Origin: Enterobacter sp. BIGb0383
Lineage (GTDB): Bacteria > Pseudomonadota > Gammaproteobacteria > Enterobacterales > Enterobacteriaceae
Assembly (NCBI RefSeq): GCF_003751845.1
Contig: NZ_RJKQ01000001.1
Span: forward strand, 1,116,001-1,180,000
Direction: 5' to 3'
DNA length: 64,000 nt
Shown here: positions 8,494 through 17,395 of the stretch, in pieces
How positions within the stretch are numbered: position 1 is the stretch's first letter
How the letters are laid out: the number at the start of each line of letters is the position of its first letter
Notes under the pieces: generated by a model
Seen by the model: only the letters and a program-made list of their open reading frames with translations
Databases searched by the model: none
Told to the model about the DNA's origin: nothing
Translations under genes and position numbers: made by a program

Positions 8494-10131
8494 TTGCCAT
8501 CCTTGCCGGCTTATGCCGACGATTTATTAGGTGCTAATTTTATGACAACGCAAGGCTATACCGCAGACGAAAAAAGCATTATTAAAAGTGTTATCAGTAA
8601 ATATGCGAACACAGGAGTTTTTAATATTGAGCCCAACGATCCTCTGCTGGTCAGTTTTTACGATATCCAGCTTAAGCTTGCCGGTCTGGTCTCCGGTTCC
8701 GCGCCGCAGTTTACCCGAGGCTGGCAACAGGCAAAACAGAGCAGGCTAAGCACGGGCCTGCTCAGCCAGGCGGCCAGCGGCTCCGTCAGGCCGGTGTACA
8801 GTATTGTGGGCATCGACTCCAGCGATGGACAATCCTGGAGCGCAGATGCCATAGGCTCCCTTCCCGTCTCCGCCAGTAATGTGACGCAAACGCTGGGGCT
8901 GTTTGACGGGGATGCGACCAACGTCGGTGCGGTGAATAATAAACGATCTTATGTTTATGCCTCCGATTGCGCCATCAGTGCTAATGGCATATATCCGGCC
9001 AGCCAGAAGGTGAAGGAATTTCCGGTAACGGTGATTTATACCTTCGCACAGACCATCGATAATAATACCTTTTACGGTGCGGAAATTATTACCACCCGAA
9101 ATTACCCGAAAGGTATCTATAACGAAAAACCGAGCACCATCAAAAACCCTAACGAAATAAAAATTTGTTTAACCCGCGACGAACCCGACTGTGACTACCG
9201 TCAAACCTACGCCGGTGGCGGTATTGTTGACGTGCCTATAAAAGGTCAAATCATCTACAACGGTGATATTGATATGAGCGGCAGCCGACCGGTGAATGCG
9301 ATGAGCAGTATTTATTTAATTCGCACTCGCGCCGGTGGCGACCCTATTAGACCCTACGATGGCTTTGATTTTTTCGATAAAAAGAACTGTACCATCACCG
9401 GGAATACCATCTCATGGGATTTGAACTGGCTCAAGTTTAATAAAGTCGATTTTGATTCCGGTGAAATGGTCTACTACGTCTTTAAACTGGTGATGAGTGT
9501 CTCAGGCAAAAGTATCGTCGCCTTTATTACCAACGCGCCTAAAAATATTGTGCCGGGCCAGCTTTTCCTGAATACCGTACAAATTAAGCCGATGAAAATC
9601 GTTTACGGATGCCTCGGCGAAAATACTAAAATACGCATGGCGGACGGCAGTGAAAAAGCCATCTCCGCGATTCGGCCTGGCGACAGCGTACGCACGCGAA
9701 ATAACGGCGTGTTGAACGTGGAACATGTTACCAGCGGACAGGAACAGCATTGTCTCAACATCAGCGTACGGGACCGGAACAACACGCTAACCAGCACGAT
9801 CGCAAGCCCCGGGCATCCCTTTATCACGCCGTCCGGGATCGTGATAGCCCGGGAGCTCAGGGTCGCAGGAAAAGTGCTCACCCTGGAAGGTGAAGGTGAA
9901 ATCAGCAATATCGAGCACCGCGCCGACGAAATCACAGTTTATAACCTGCAATTATCGGCAACAGAAACCGACGCCAACTGCATGTATGCCAATAACATTC
10001 TGGTCGGTGATATCCAGATGCAGCGTTTCCTGGAGGATGAGTATTATCAGCGCCCCGACAATATCCTGAGCCAGCTTCCGGCTGAGTGGCACGAAGACTT
10101 CCAGCAGCATCTGAAAGCGACCGGAGAATAA
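8494..10131 (+). CDS. Hint-domain (hedgehog/intein-type) protein, first gene of the unknown cluster
   Basis: A 545-residue protein in two parts. Residues 1-372 match nothing I recognise. From Cys373 (CLGENTKIRMADGSEKAI) to about residue 506 it is a Hint fold: a nucleophilic Cys at the block-A start, a TIASPGHPF block-B-like motif with its His, and a C-terminal block reading YANNILVGD. Hint domains catalyse N-S acyl shift and self-cleavage or transfer. The usual terminal His-Asn is replaced here by Gly-Asp, so cleavage without splicing is more likely than true protein splicing. About 40 residues follow. The start is uncertain: the TTG at 8494 has no good ribosome-binding site, an ATG lies at 8542, and in-frame codons upstream of 8494 encode a signal-peptide-like hydrophobic run ending AYA-DD but contain no ATG or GTG. 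Confidence 0.8.
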   Translation: MPSLPAYADDLLGANFMTTQGYTADEKSIIKSVISKYANTGVFNIEPNDPLLVSFYDIQLKLAGLVSGSAPQFTRGWQQAKQSRLSTGLLSQAASGSVRPVYSIVGIDSSDGQSWSADAIGSLPVSASNVTQTLGLFDGDATNVGAVNNKRSYVYASDCAISANGIYPASQKVKEFPVTVIYTFAQTIDNNTFYGAEIITTRNYPKGIYNEKPSTIKNPNEIKICLTRDEPDCDYRQTYAGGGIVDVPIKGQIIYNGDIDMSGSRPVNAMSSIYLIRTRAGGDPIRPYDGFDFFDKKNCTITGNTISWDLNWLKFNKVDFDSGEMVYYVFKLVMSVSGKSIVAFITNAPKNIVPGQLFLNTVQIKPMKIVYGCLGENTKIRMADGSEKAISAIRPGDSVRTRNNGVLNVEHVTSGQEQHCLNISVRDRNNTLTSTIASPGHPFITPSGIVIARELRVAGKVLTLEGEGEISNIEHRADEITVYNLQLSATETDANCMYANNILVGDIQMQRFLEDEYYQRPDNILSQLPAEWHEDFQQHLKATGE

Positions 10132-10135
10132 GCTC

Positions 10136-11881
10136 ATGTATGAGGGATATCCGGACTTTCAGCGGATTATCAGCAGCGCGGGGCTGCGATTTATCGGCAC
10201 CTGGCAGCAGGATAACACCGTTTTCCTGTGCCCGGACGGCCTGAGTATTCAGGCCGCGGACCCGCTACCGTTCAGCCTGGACATTATTCGCAGCAGTAGC
10301 ACAGAAACCGTTTATGGCTGGCTGAACTTCACCACCGAGCTGCACTTCGCCGATCAACAGCAGCTGGCAGAGTTTAAAAAGCAGCACCCGGATAGCGCAG
10401 TGAACAGTCTGCCCGTGCTTCCTGGCAGCCTGGGCTTCGACGTGCCGATTGAGTATCACAGCGATCTCCACGGGAAACGCTACGACGCCAGCGGCTATTC
10501 GGCCCAGTGTATCCAGTTTATTATTTTGCTCAATTCAGCGGCCACGCAGCTTATCGAGAAAACCCTGCTCGATAAAACCATCGGCTTTAATGCCCGTGTG
10601 GATGGCTTTGTTCAGGGCGTCTCGCCGCGGCTGCCCTATACCGTAGTTTTCGATCCCCGTGAGCTTATGCTCAACCTCGCCGCCAATGTTCCGGGTGCGC
10701 AGCCTGCTGACGACAGCCGGGTCGCATTTCCCTATGACGCGCTGACGCAGTATCTGTACAAAAATATCACCACGCTGCCGTTGAGCCCCGCGCCTGCGCT
10801 CCCGGAAAACGACCCTTCCGCCGTCAGGCTCTTCTGTGAAGCATTTCTGGACCGGCTCTATAATCTGTCTGGCTCACCCTGTGCAGGCGCGGCGTCGAAC
10901 AATGTGGCGATGATCTTTCTGGCAATGCCAGCGCAGCATGGTCGGGTGATTTTCGAACTGAATAGCGTCACGCTAAGCCAAAGGCCGCTCTGTTTTATAC
11001 TCGATCCCTTCACCGCCGCGCAGCAAATCGCCAGCAGGACGCCCGACGCGATCATCCACCGCACAACCGCGCCACCGCTGCCAGCGGATAGACGGGATAT
11101 CGACGTTTTTTATTCCTTCCCTGAGGGGCTATGCAGTCATGTGGCGCTGGACATCAAGCTCACGCTGCCCGGCGGGAATATCTACTCCTGGCCGCAGACC
11201 CAAACCCTGGAGCTCAGCGCGGGGCAAACTCAGCTGACCTTCCACTTCCAGAATAGCGCGGTGGAAGCCATTCCTTTCAACTATCAGCTGCGCATCAATT
11301 ATTTGCAGGATGGCCGTTGGCTTAACCAGTGTACTGAACCGCAGACCTGCACTGCGCCCGTGCTGGTGCTGACCCCTGCGATGTGGCCCTGCCCGTTTCT
11401 GACGTTCAGCCTGGACGCCGGTCTGGCCCGGCAAAGCCACATAACGGGAACTTACCAGTCACAAGAGTGGCTGCAAGCGTTCGGGCTTACCGCAGAAGCC
11501 CCCAATTTCAGCGCACCCGCCCTCGGCGATAACACTTTTGCCTGGGCAGAAGCCCACGCGCTTTCGGATGACATCGTCGTCCCGCTGCCGCAGCCAATGT
11601 CTCAGTCCACCACAATAGGCGCCTGGAGCTTCCCGCAGTTTGGCTCCCAACAGGCGCATATCGTTGTCAACCTGGGGGCTGACACCCGCGACGTAACTCT
11701 GGAGTTTGAACCGCAAAGCCCAGCCCGCAGCACCACCAAAACCTTTACGCACACACATAACACCTTCGACTACGGCTGGACGGTCACATCGATTTTTGCG
11801 AGCGGATTTCGCTACAGAGTGGCTGGCGGGCAGTGGTCCGCCTGGGTAACCGGCGATCAAACCATTAATCTGGAAGGTTAA
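10136..11881 (+). CDS. Unknown protein, member of the cluster's shared-motif family
   Basis: A 581-residue protein of unknown function, beginning 4 nt after the Hint gene behind GGAGAATA. It has no signal peptide or membrane segment. Residues about 26-70 (TVFLCPDGLSIQAADPLPF, then a YGWLNFTTEL stretch) line up with the N-terminal motif of the genes at 13339, 15551 and 17396, with the pattern [FY]-x-x-P, acidic/Ala, x-P-x-F-S, then a Gly-Tyr/Trp beta-strand. The remainder looks rich in beta-strands, with many alternating hydrophobic residues and a GFRYRV-GGQWSAWV strand pair near the end. Relationship to the family is by motif only and more distant than that between 15551 and 17396. Confidence 0.75.
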   Translation: MYEGYPDFQRIISSAGLRFIGTWQQDNTVFLCPDGLSIQAADPLPFSLDIIRSSSTETVYGWLNFTTELHFADQQQLAEFKKQHPDSAVNSLPVLPGSLGFDVPIEYHSDLHGKRYDASGYSAQCIQFIILLNSAATQLIEKTLLDKTIGFNARVDGFVQGVSPRLPYTVVFDPRELMLNLAANVPGAQPADDSRVAFPYDALTQYLYKNITTLPLSPAPALPENDPSAVRLFCEAFLDRLYNLSGSPCAGAASNNVAMIFLAMPAQHGRVIFELNSVTLSQRPLCFILDPFTAAQQIASRTPDAIIHRTTAPPLPADRRDIDVFYSFPEGLCSHVALDIKLTLPGGNIYSWPQTQTLELSAGQTQLTFHFQNSAVEAIPFNYQLRINYLQDGRWLNQCTEPQTCTAPVLVLTPAMWPCPFLTFSLDAGLARQSHITGTYQSQEWLQAFGLTAEAPNFSAPALGDNTFAWAEAHALSDDIVVPLPQPMSQSTTIGAWSFPQFGSQQAHIVVNLGADTRDVTLEFEPQSPARSTTKTFTHTHNTFDYGWTVTSIFASGFRYRVAGGQWSAWVTGDQTINLEG

Positions 11882-11883
11882 AA

Positions 11884-13317
11884 ATGAATACTGACAGCCT
11901 GAATCCTCAAGACACCTTAGAGCACTTCTTCCTGCTGGAACGGGCCTTTGCCTTTCACGACCAGACCCGGCCGCAGGCAGATTATACCTATGGCAGCGCG
12001 GCTCCGCAGGCCGTACAGGACACGCCTGCAGGTCGCATCAGTGCGCTGCATTTGCTGACCAGCCCGGCTGGCGGCGTGGCGACCTTTATTGCCCCGAACA
12101 TGCCTGTCGATACCCCGGCGTTAGAGTCATATATCAGGCAGCATTTCATCCCGTCGCCGGGCGATATTAACCTGGTACAGTGGGACGTTCGCCAGTCGTT
12201 ATTTCTGCATTTTATCCGCCAGCCGGAATCGGCCAGCTATGACGTGGCGTTTGACAACCCCGCCATCCCCCTCACCCACAGCGAAAGTACGCTGCTGGAC
12301 AGCGCCATTCGTGGAGACAAAAACAAGGTTTATCTGCTGGCAAGTAGCGAGTTCATCGTTAGCAGTCGCGTCACGGCGCGTCTTGAAGGTGACTGGGGCG
12401 CTTTTCTGACGCTGGCCATGAGCGAGAATATACGCCAGCCGGACGCTATCGCCCTGCTGCTCAATCAGCAAATTGATGCCGGGGCGCTCACGATGCCGGA
12501 ACAGTTCGAAAATACCCCCTCAGAACAGACGCGCGAGCAGGTGAGAGCGTCGCTGGTCAACACCGCCTCGCTGCTGATTGCGAAGACGCTGAGTCGTATC
12601 CACTCCCCGGATGAGATCCCCGATGATATCGACTATGACATCCGCTACAGCAATAGCGTCCCCCAGCGCTATCTGCTTACGCAGCAGCAGGATATTGCCG
12701 TTCTGCTGAAAGGGCTTTCTCCCGGCAGCATCATCACCTTTAGCCCAGCGCCGCTGCCGGAACCTGACAGACCGGATAAGCCGGTACCGCCGCGCGAATG
12801 CGTGGTAAGCCTGGGTTTTAGCCCATCAGTGTTCAAAATCATGTCGATCGAACTCGGCTATGGGGGAGTACAGACGCCAATGCCGTGGCCCACTTTCTCG
12901 CCGGTCACCTTAAAGACCACCTCTACGAGTAACGAAATCACGCTCAAGGTGACCTTTGCCGACTACAGCAGCTATGAAAAACGGCTTCAGTGGCAGGACG
13001 CAATTGTACTCACCCCCCAGGATCTTGGCCTCTTTAGCGTCCTGTTTGAAGCCGAACACCTGAAGTCCAGCTTTAAATCGATCGAGGGTACGGCCACATT
13101 TCTGCCCGCCGGTCAGGCCAAAAAACAGTCATTTCGTTTCGCATTTTCCGACCAGCAGTGGCTGGTCAGCTGGTGGATAAACGCCCAGTCCGCCGAGCTC
13201 AACGGCCGGATCGAGTACAGCTGGAGCGGAAGCCTTAAAACGTTGCTCCCGAAAACCTATGACTCTGGCCGCCTGCAGGCCACCGTCAGCCCCATCAAAC
13301 TGCAATACAAAAAGTGA
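11884..13317 (+). CDS. Unknown beta-rich protein of the cluster
   Basis: A 477-residue protein of unknown function that starts 2 nt after the preceding stop with a GGAAGG ribosome-binding site, so it is translationally close-coupled. There is no signal peptide. The middle (SRVTARLEGDWGAFLTLAM, near residue 160) resembles the E-A-[KR]-[FW]-D segment of the neighbouring family members. The C-terminal 170 residues look like one or two beta-sandwich domains, with repeated strands such as ITLKVTFADYSSYEKRLQW. A Pro-rich linker (PLPEPDRPDKPVPPRE, near residue 300) separates the two halves. No catalytic motif was recognised. Confidence 0.72.
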   Translation: MNTDSLNPQDTLEHFFLLERAFAFHDQTRPQADYTYGSAAPQAVQDTPAGRISALHLLTSPAGGVATFIAPNMPVDTPALESYIRQHFIPSPGDINLVQWDVRQSLFLHFIRQPESASYDVAFDNPAIPLTHSESTLLDSAIRGDKNKVYLLASSEFIVSSRVTARLEGDWGAFLTLAMSENIRQPDAIALLLNQQIDAGALTMPEQFENTPSEQTREQVRASLVNTASLLIAKTLSRIHSPDEIPDDIDYDIRYSNSVPQRYLLTQQQDIAVLLKGLSPGSIITFSPAPLPEPDRPDKPVPPRECVVSLGFSPSVFKIMSIELGYGGVQTPMPWPTFSPVTLKTTSTSNEITLKVTFADYSSYEKRLQWQDAIVLTPQDLGLFSVLFEAEHLKSSFKSIEGTATFLPAGQAKKQSFRFAFSDQQWLVSWWINAQSAELNGRIEYSWSGSLKTLLPKTYDSGRLQATVSPIKLQYKK

Positions 13318-13338
13318 TATAAACAAGAGGAATACCCC

Positions 13339-15483
13339 ATGTTAACCACCGCTTTGCAGCAATCGGTCAAAATCCCTACGGATATTTTTCTCGGCAACAA
13401 AGAGTATGCCTGTACCTGCTATGGCGACAGCCTGGATAAGAATACGTATTACGTGGTGCCTGAAATCCCGGTATTTGTTGCCAGGGACGATAAGAGCCCC
13501 AGCTTTATGTTCTACAAGTATCGCAGCGAAGATATGCTCGGCGGCTATAGCCAGTTCACCGTGATGCTGCCGCTTCCTCCGGAAGCGCTGCAGGCCAAAA
13601 TCCGCGCCTCCCTGTTTGGCAACATTAAAGAGCAGCTGAGCGCAAAATCTGTGCTTATCGTCAAGTATGTTCAGGCGGAACAGGACGCCGAAGCGGACCC
13701 TTCAAATCAGAGCAAGAAAGAGAAAGCAGAGACGGCGCTGAAGAACACCGGCCTGGATGCCGATGCGGCCAGCCGCTTTGTCTCTCTGTACGATAGCAAC
13801 AAAGGCCCCGATCAGTTTCTTCCCGAACTGATGCCGGAAGATGCGCAAAAAATCAAGCTTCTGCAGCCCAACTACACCTCGGCGCAGGCCACGCTGATCC
13901 TTGATGACAATGCCAAATTCTACCGCCAGATCCCGACGCCGCTGTCGCCATCGGGCCTGGGCGATAACACGACCGTTTTCGGTCTGACCTTAACGGGCGA
14001 AGGCGCCACCCTGTTTGAAAAAGTGCTGAAAGGCACGGATAAAAACTCAAGCGTCGGGGTGCGTTTTAACTTCAGCCTGGATGCCTCTCTGCCGGCGGCC
14101 AAAGTGACGGTCAGCTACGACAGTGAGATCACCAAATCCGTCACCCAGAGCATCACCTACCACACCTGGTCGGCGGATGAGAAAAAAATTGAGCGTGAAT
14201 ATATCGAAAAAGGCGCTATCAAAGTGGATGTCCAGGTCGGGCTGACCCCAAAAGAAATGGGGATGACGGACGATCAATATATTAAATGGAAAGAAGGCCT
14301 GACGGCATGGGGACAGAAGCAGGTTGAACAAATCCTGAGTAGTCAGACCGGGCTGGATATGAGCCTCGATATGCTTAATGACGCCGGTAGCTTTGGCAAA
14401 TTCAAAGAAAGCCTCTCGGAAACAAAAAGTTTTACCCGCGTTTATGAAGAAAACTCGGTGGTCTCTTTTGCCATCGCCCCGCAGGCCCAGCTGCCATCGA
14501 TCCAGTCCATCGTCGGGGAAAGCAACCTGAAGGACTATTTCAAAGAGTACGACCTGAACGATCCCTTCTACCAGTATCTGCAGCCTGAATTTTTTGTCAC
14601 CCAGGATCTGGCGACCTATAACATCGCCAATATTGTCGTCACCGCCATCTACGACAAAGATAATCAGAGCACCCTGCAATTTAGCCCCGGTGATATGACC
14701 CCGAAGAAAACGGGAAGATGGTTTATCAAGCCTGAGCTGGGTCGCGCCTTCAAATACGCCTATACCGTCAACTTTAGCGGCATCCAGTCCAAACCCTATC
14801 ATTCGGGCGAAATTAAGAGCGACGGCGAGCTGATTATTACCATTAACGCAGCGCAGTGTGGCGTCGTCTATGCGGATATCTCCACCCTGCTCGACCCCCT
14901 GGGATGGAATACTTTCAGCCAGGTGGTGGTGAAAACGCGCTATTCCGATCCGGATAAGGGCGTGGAACTGAAAACCACCAGCCAGGTGATCAGCGCCTCG
15001 AACCCGCCGAAGCCCTTTATTTACCCCATTGGCACCACAGTGGATAAGCCCATTTATTACTCCGCCGATTACTACGCGAAAGACGGCGATGGCCTGACCT
15101 ATATTCCGAGCGGCGTTGAAACCAGCCCGCAACTGCCGGGCTATGGGCTGATTAACGGCCATCAGATCCTGATCGCCAACGCCCTCCCGAAACAGCAGAA
15201 GTACACCATCATCTTCAAGCCGACCCAAAAAGACGTCACGCTGATCACCTATGAAATGACGGTTAAATACCCGAAATGGGATTTCAGGCAGTCGCAGAGC
15301 CTTGTCGTGACCGAGTTTGATAGTAAATCCATGACCCAGTATCTGACCTTCGACCTGATGCAGGCGGAAAGCGGTAACACGCCGGAAATTAGCTATGTCG
15401 CAACGGTCTATTTCGGTGACAAAGGAGAAGAGAAAACCGTTACCAAACCGGTAACGGGGACCATTGTGGTCGTCAGCTTCTGA
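13339..15483 (+). CDS. Unknown protein, core member of the cluster's paralogous family
   Basis: A 714-residue protein, the largest of the family, with an AGAGGAATA ribosome-binding site 21 nt after the previous stop. Residues 36-75 carry the family motif (TYYVVPEIPVFVARDDKSP followed by GGYSQFTVML). A lysine- and glutamate-rich helical stretch lies near residues 110-150, and a NDPFYQYLQPEFF motif is shared with the gene at 17396 (NDPFFQKIDF). After this the protein looks like a series of Ig-like beta-sandwich domains, with repeated strands such as EISYVATVYF near the end. It has no signal peptide and no transmembrane segment. Function unknown. Confidence 0.8.
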   Translation: MLTTALQQSVKIPTDIFLGNKEYACTCYGDSLDKNTYYVVPEIPVFVARDDKSPSFMFYKYRSEDMLGGYSQFTVMLPLPPEALQAKIRASLFGNIKEQLSAKSVLIVKYVQAEQDAEADPSNQSKKEKAETALKNTGLDADAASRFVSLYDSNKGPDQFLPELMPEDAQKIKLLQPNYTSAQATLILDDNAKFYRQIPTPLSPSGLGDNTTVFGLTLTGEGATLFEKVLKGTDKNSSVGVRFNFSLDASLPAAKVTVSYDSEITKSVTQSITYHTWSADEKKIEREYIEKGAIKVDVQVGLTPKEMGMTDDQYIKWKEGLTAWGQKQVEQILSSQTGLDMSLDMLNDAGSFGKFKESLSETKSFTRVYEENSVVSFAIAPQAQLPSIQSIVGESNLKDYFKEYDLNDPFYQYLQPEFFVTQDLATYNIANIVVTAIYDKDNQSTLQFSPGDMTPKKTGRWFIKPELGRAFKYAYTVNFSGIQSKPYHSGEIKSDGELIITINAAQCGVVYADISTLLDPLGWNTFSQVVVKTRYSDPDKGVELKTTSQVISASNPPKPFIYPIGTTVDKPIYYSADYYAKDGDGLTYIPSGVETSPQLPGYGLINGHQILIANALPKQQKYTIIFKPTQKDVTLITYEMTVKYPKWDFRQSQSLVVTEFDSKSMTQYLTFDLMQAESGNTPEISYVATVYFGDKGEEKTVTKPVTGTIVVVSF

Positions 15484-15499
15484 TGGGCTGAGATCTCCC

Positions 15500-15519
15500 G
15501 GGGCAGCTTAGGCTGCCCC
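15500..15519 (+). terminator. Intercistronic hairpin inside the unknown cluster
   Basis: A perfect 8-bp GC-rich stem (GGGGCAGC with GCTGCCCC, TTAG loop) is followed by ACTTTTCCC in the only sizeable gap (67 nt) of the operon. It may act as a partial terminator or mRNA-stabilising hairpin. Confidence 0.5.
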
Positions 15520-15550
15520 ACTTTTCCCTTCGTCACGCGAGAGAGCGCCA

Positions 15551-17386
15551 ATGAATAGCCAGATTGTCGTACAAGATATCTGCTTTATCCGTGCCGATCC
15601 GGACAGACCCCTTTACTTCTATTGCGCCGCTGCGCCGGTCATCCGGGTGACCGACAGCAATCAACCTGCGGTCCAGCTGCAGATCTTTCGCAACGACCGC
15701 GATCCCGAAACCGTCTATTATGCCACGCTGTCATTGCAGACCCTGCTGGTCAGCAGCCATGAGGCTGCACAGGCTGCGGCAAATGCCAGCCCGGATATCC
15801 CGCGCGATGCGATATTAATGCCGTTGCAGGCTATTGCCTGTAGCGCAACGCTGGATATTCCCGGCCTGATCGCCAGCCAGACCAGCAAAACTGCGCTTAA
15901 CGACGAGCAAAATTGTTATCTGTTCACCAGACTCTCCGCGCCAGACAATATTGCCCTGCTGGCGGCGCTGATGGCGACGCCGGCAACCACCCCGATAGCC
16001 GTCAGCTACAAAATCGACTACCTGCAGCAGCTCCCTCCCTCAACCTTCGAGCTGGAAGCCCGCTGGGACAGGGTCTATCAATTTCTGCAGCAGTCGTTCG
16101 GCTTTAACCTGCTGATTTTTTCCGTCGATATTGAAGAGACCTCGGCGCGGCTTATCAGCGAAAAAATCGTCACCATCAAGGTCAGGGAAACGGACCCCAA
16201 CAGCCATATTAAACAGGCCGGTGCCGAGCTGACGCAGATCTTACTGAGCGAGTTCTTTACCCCGGCGTTTGGCGATGTTTCGACACAATCGAAGCCAAAG
16301 GCAGGGTTTTATCTACAGCGGCTCGATGTTAAGGACATCGAACAGCGGCGTTTAAGCGGCAGGCTGAGCGAAACCACCGTGGTCAGGCGTTCGCTCTATC
16401 CGCAGGCCCTGTTCCCTGAGCTGGTCAAGGGCACGGACTATCGACCCGAAAATGTCATCATTGAAAGCGATCTGCAGGATGATTTCTTTGCCCATCGCGT
16501 GGTCCACATCAACCTGCTGACCAGCGATCTGGACAGCAATATTCAGCTGGTGGTGGCACGTCTGCGCTATGGCGAAAACAGCCAGCCGTTTACCTTTCGC
16601 AAGGGCGACATTCAGCCAAAAACATTCCGAATGCCGAGCCTGCTCGATCCGAAAACCGGGAAGATGCTCTGGCCCGTTGAATATGATTTTACCGTCTATT
16701 TTAACCAGGCCTTTGGCGGCATCACCTCCGTCAGCTCTGGCAGCCTGCAGACGGAGATGGATGCAATCTATCTGGATCTGGACTCCGTCTATGGCCGCTA
16801 TGATTTTGCGATCAAGGCGGCCAGCCAGTTTGACTGGGGCTGGTATCAGTCGGTGCTGGTCACCCTCCGCTGCCGGCATATGCTGCTGCCGGCTTCCAGT
16901 GTCTCGAGACGTTTTCAGATTAGCGAGACATCACCGCAGGCGGATTACCCGGTCATGCTGCCCAACCCGGACCTTTACCTGTTTGACGTAACGAAGGAGT
17001 ACAGCAGCGCCGTCAATTCGCCTCATCTGCCGGCGGTACTGAACGAACCCACCAGCCAGGATATCGCTCTGTTCTCCACCCTCTATCCACAGCGGATAGT
17101 CACGATTTCCGCGAGTCTGGCGTGGGAGGACGTCGAGCAGGCCATCGTATCCGCCAGCTATCCCTGGTCGCCCACCGATAGCGACGCCATCCTGCAGCAA
17201 GTTTTTACCTTTACCGAGTCCGGACCCACCCTTCAGCGTTTTAGCGCCGACCAGCCCGACCCGGCGCGGCTTACCGTCAACCTTGAAATCTGGTTGACCT
17301 GGAGGCCGGGCAAAGGCGGAGGCAGGCCGGACTATCTCCAGACCGCAACCGTTCACGACAGTATCGATATCGCCACCCTTCATTAA
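15551..17386 (+). CDS. Unknown protein, core member of the cluster's paralogous family
   Basis: A 611-residue protein starting after GAGAGAG. Residues 18-60 carry the family N-terminal motif in divergent form (RPLYFYCAAAPVIRV). The clearest homology to the gene at 17396 is in the middle: TFELEARWDRVYQFLQQSF here against KVEVEAKFDSLYKEFDLKF there, then KVRETDP...LLSEFF against KVTESMP...LKSFF. A DDFFAHRVVHINLLTSD segment corresponds to the NDPFF region of the relatives. The C-terminal half is predicted beta-sandwich. No signal peptide or catalytic motif was seen. Function unknown; this pair is the best evidence for tandem duplication. Confidence 0.8.
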   Translation: MNSQIVVQDICFIRADPDRPLYFYCAAAPVIRVTDSNQPAVQLQIFRNDRDPETVYYATLSLQTLLVSSHEAAQAAANASPDIPRDAILMPLQAIACSATLDIPGLIASQTSKTALNDEQNCYLFTRLSAPDNIALLAALMATPATTPIAVSYKIDYLQQLPPSTFELEARWDRVYQFLQQSFGFNLLIFSVDIEETSARLISEKIVTIKVRETDPNSHIKQAGAELTQILLSEFFTPAFGDVSTQSKPKAGFYLQRLDVKDIEQRRLSGRLSETTVVRRSLYPQALFPELVKGTDYRPENVIIESDLQDDFFAHRVVHINLLTSDLDSNIQLVVARLRYGENSQPFTFRKGDIQPKTFRMPSLLDPKTGKMLWPVEYDFTVYFNQAFGGITSVSSGSLQTEMDAIYLDLDSVYGRYDFAIKAASQFDWGWYQSVLVTLRCRHMLLPASSVSRRFQISETSPQADYPVMLPNPDLYLFDVTKEYSSAVNSPHLPAVLNEPTSQDIALFSTLYPQRIVTISASLAWEDVEQAIVSASYPWSPTDSDAILQQVFTFTESGPTLQRFSADQPDPARLTVNLEIWLTWRPGKGGGRPDYLQTATVHDSIDIATLH

Positions 17387-17395
17387 GGAAACGCC

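Noticed and set aside
8494..10131. True intein splicing element
   Set aside because: No homing endonuclease, no conserved host protein on either side, and the C-terminal His-Asn is replaced by Gly-Asp.
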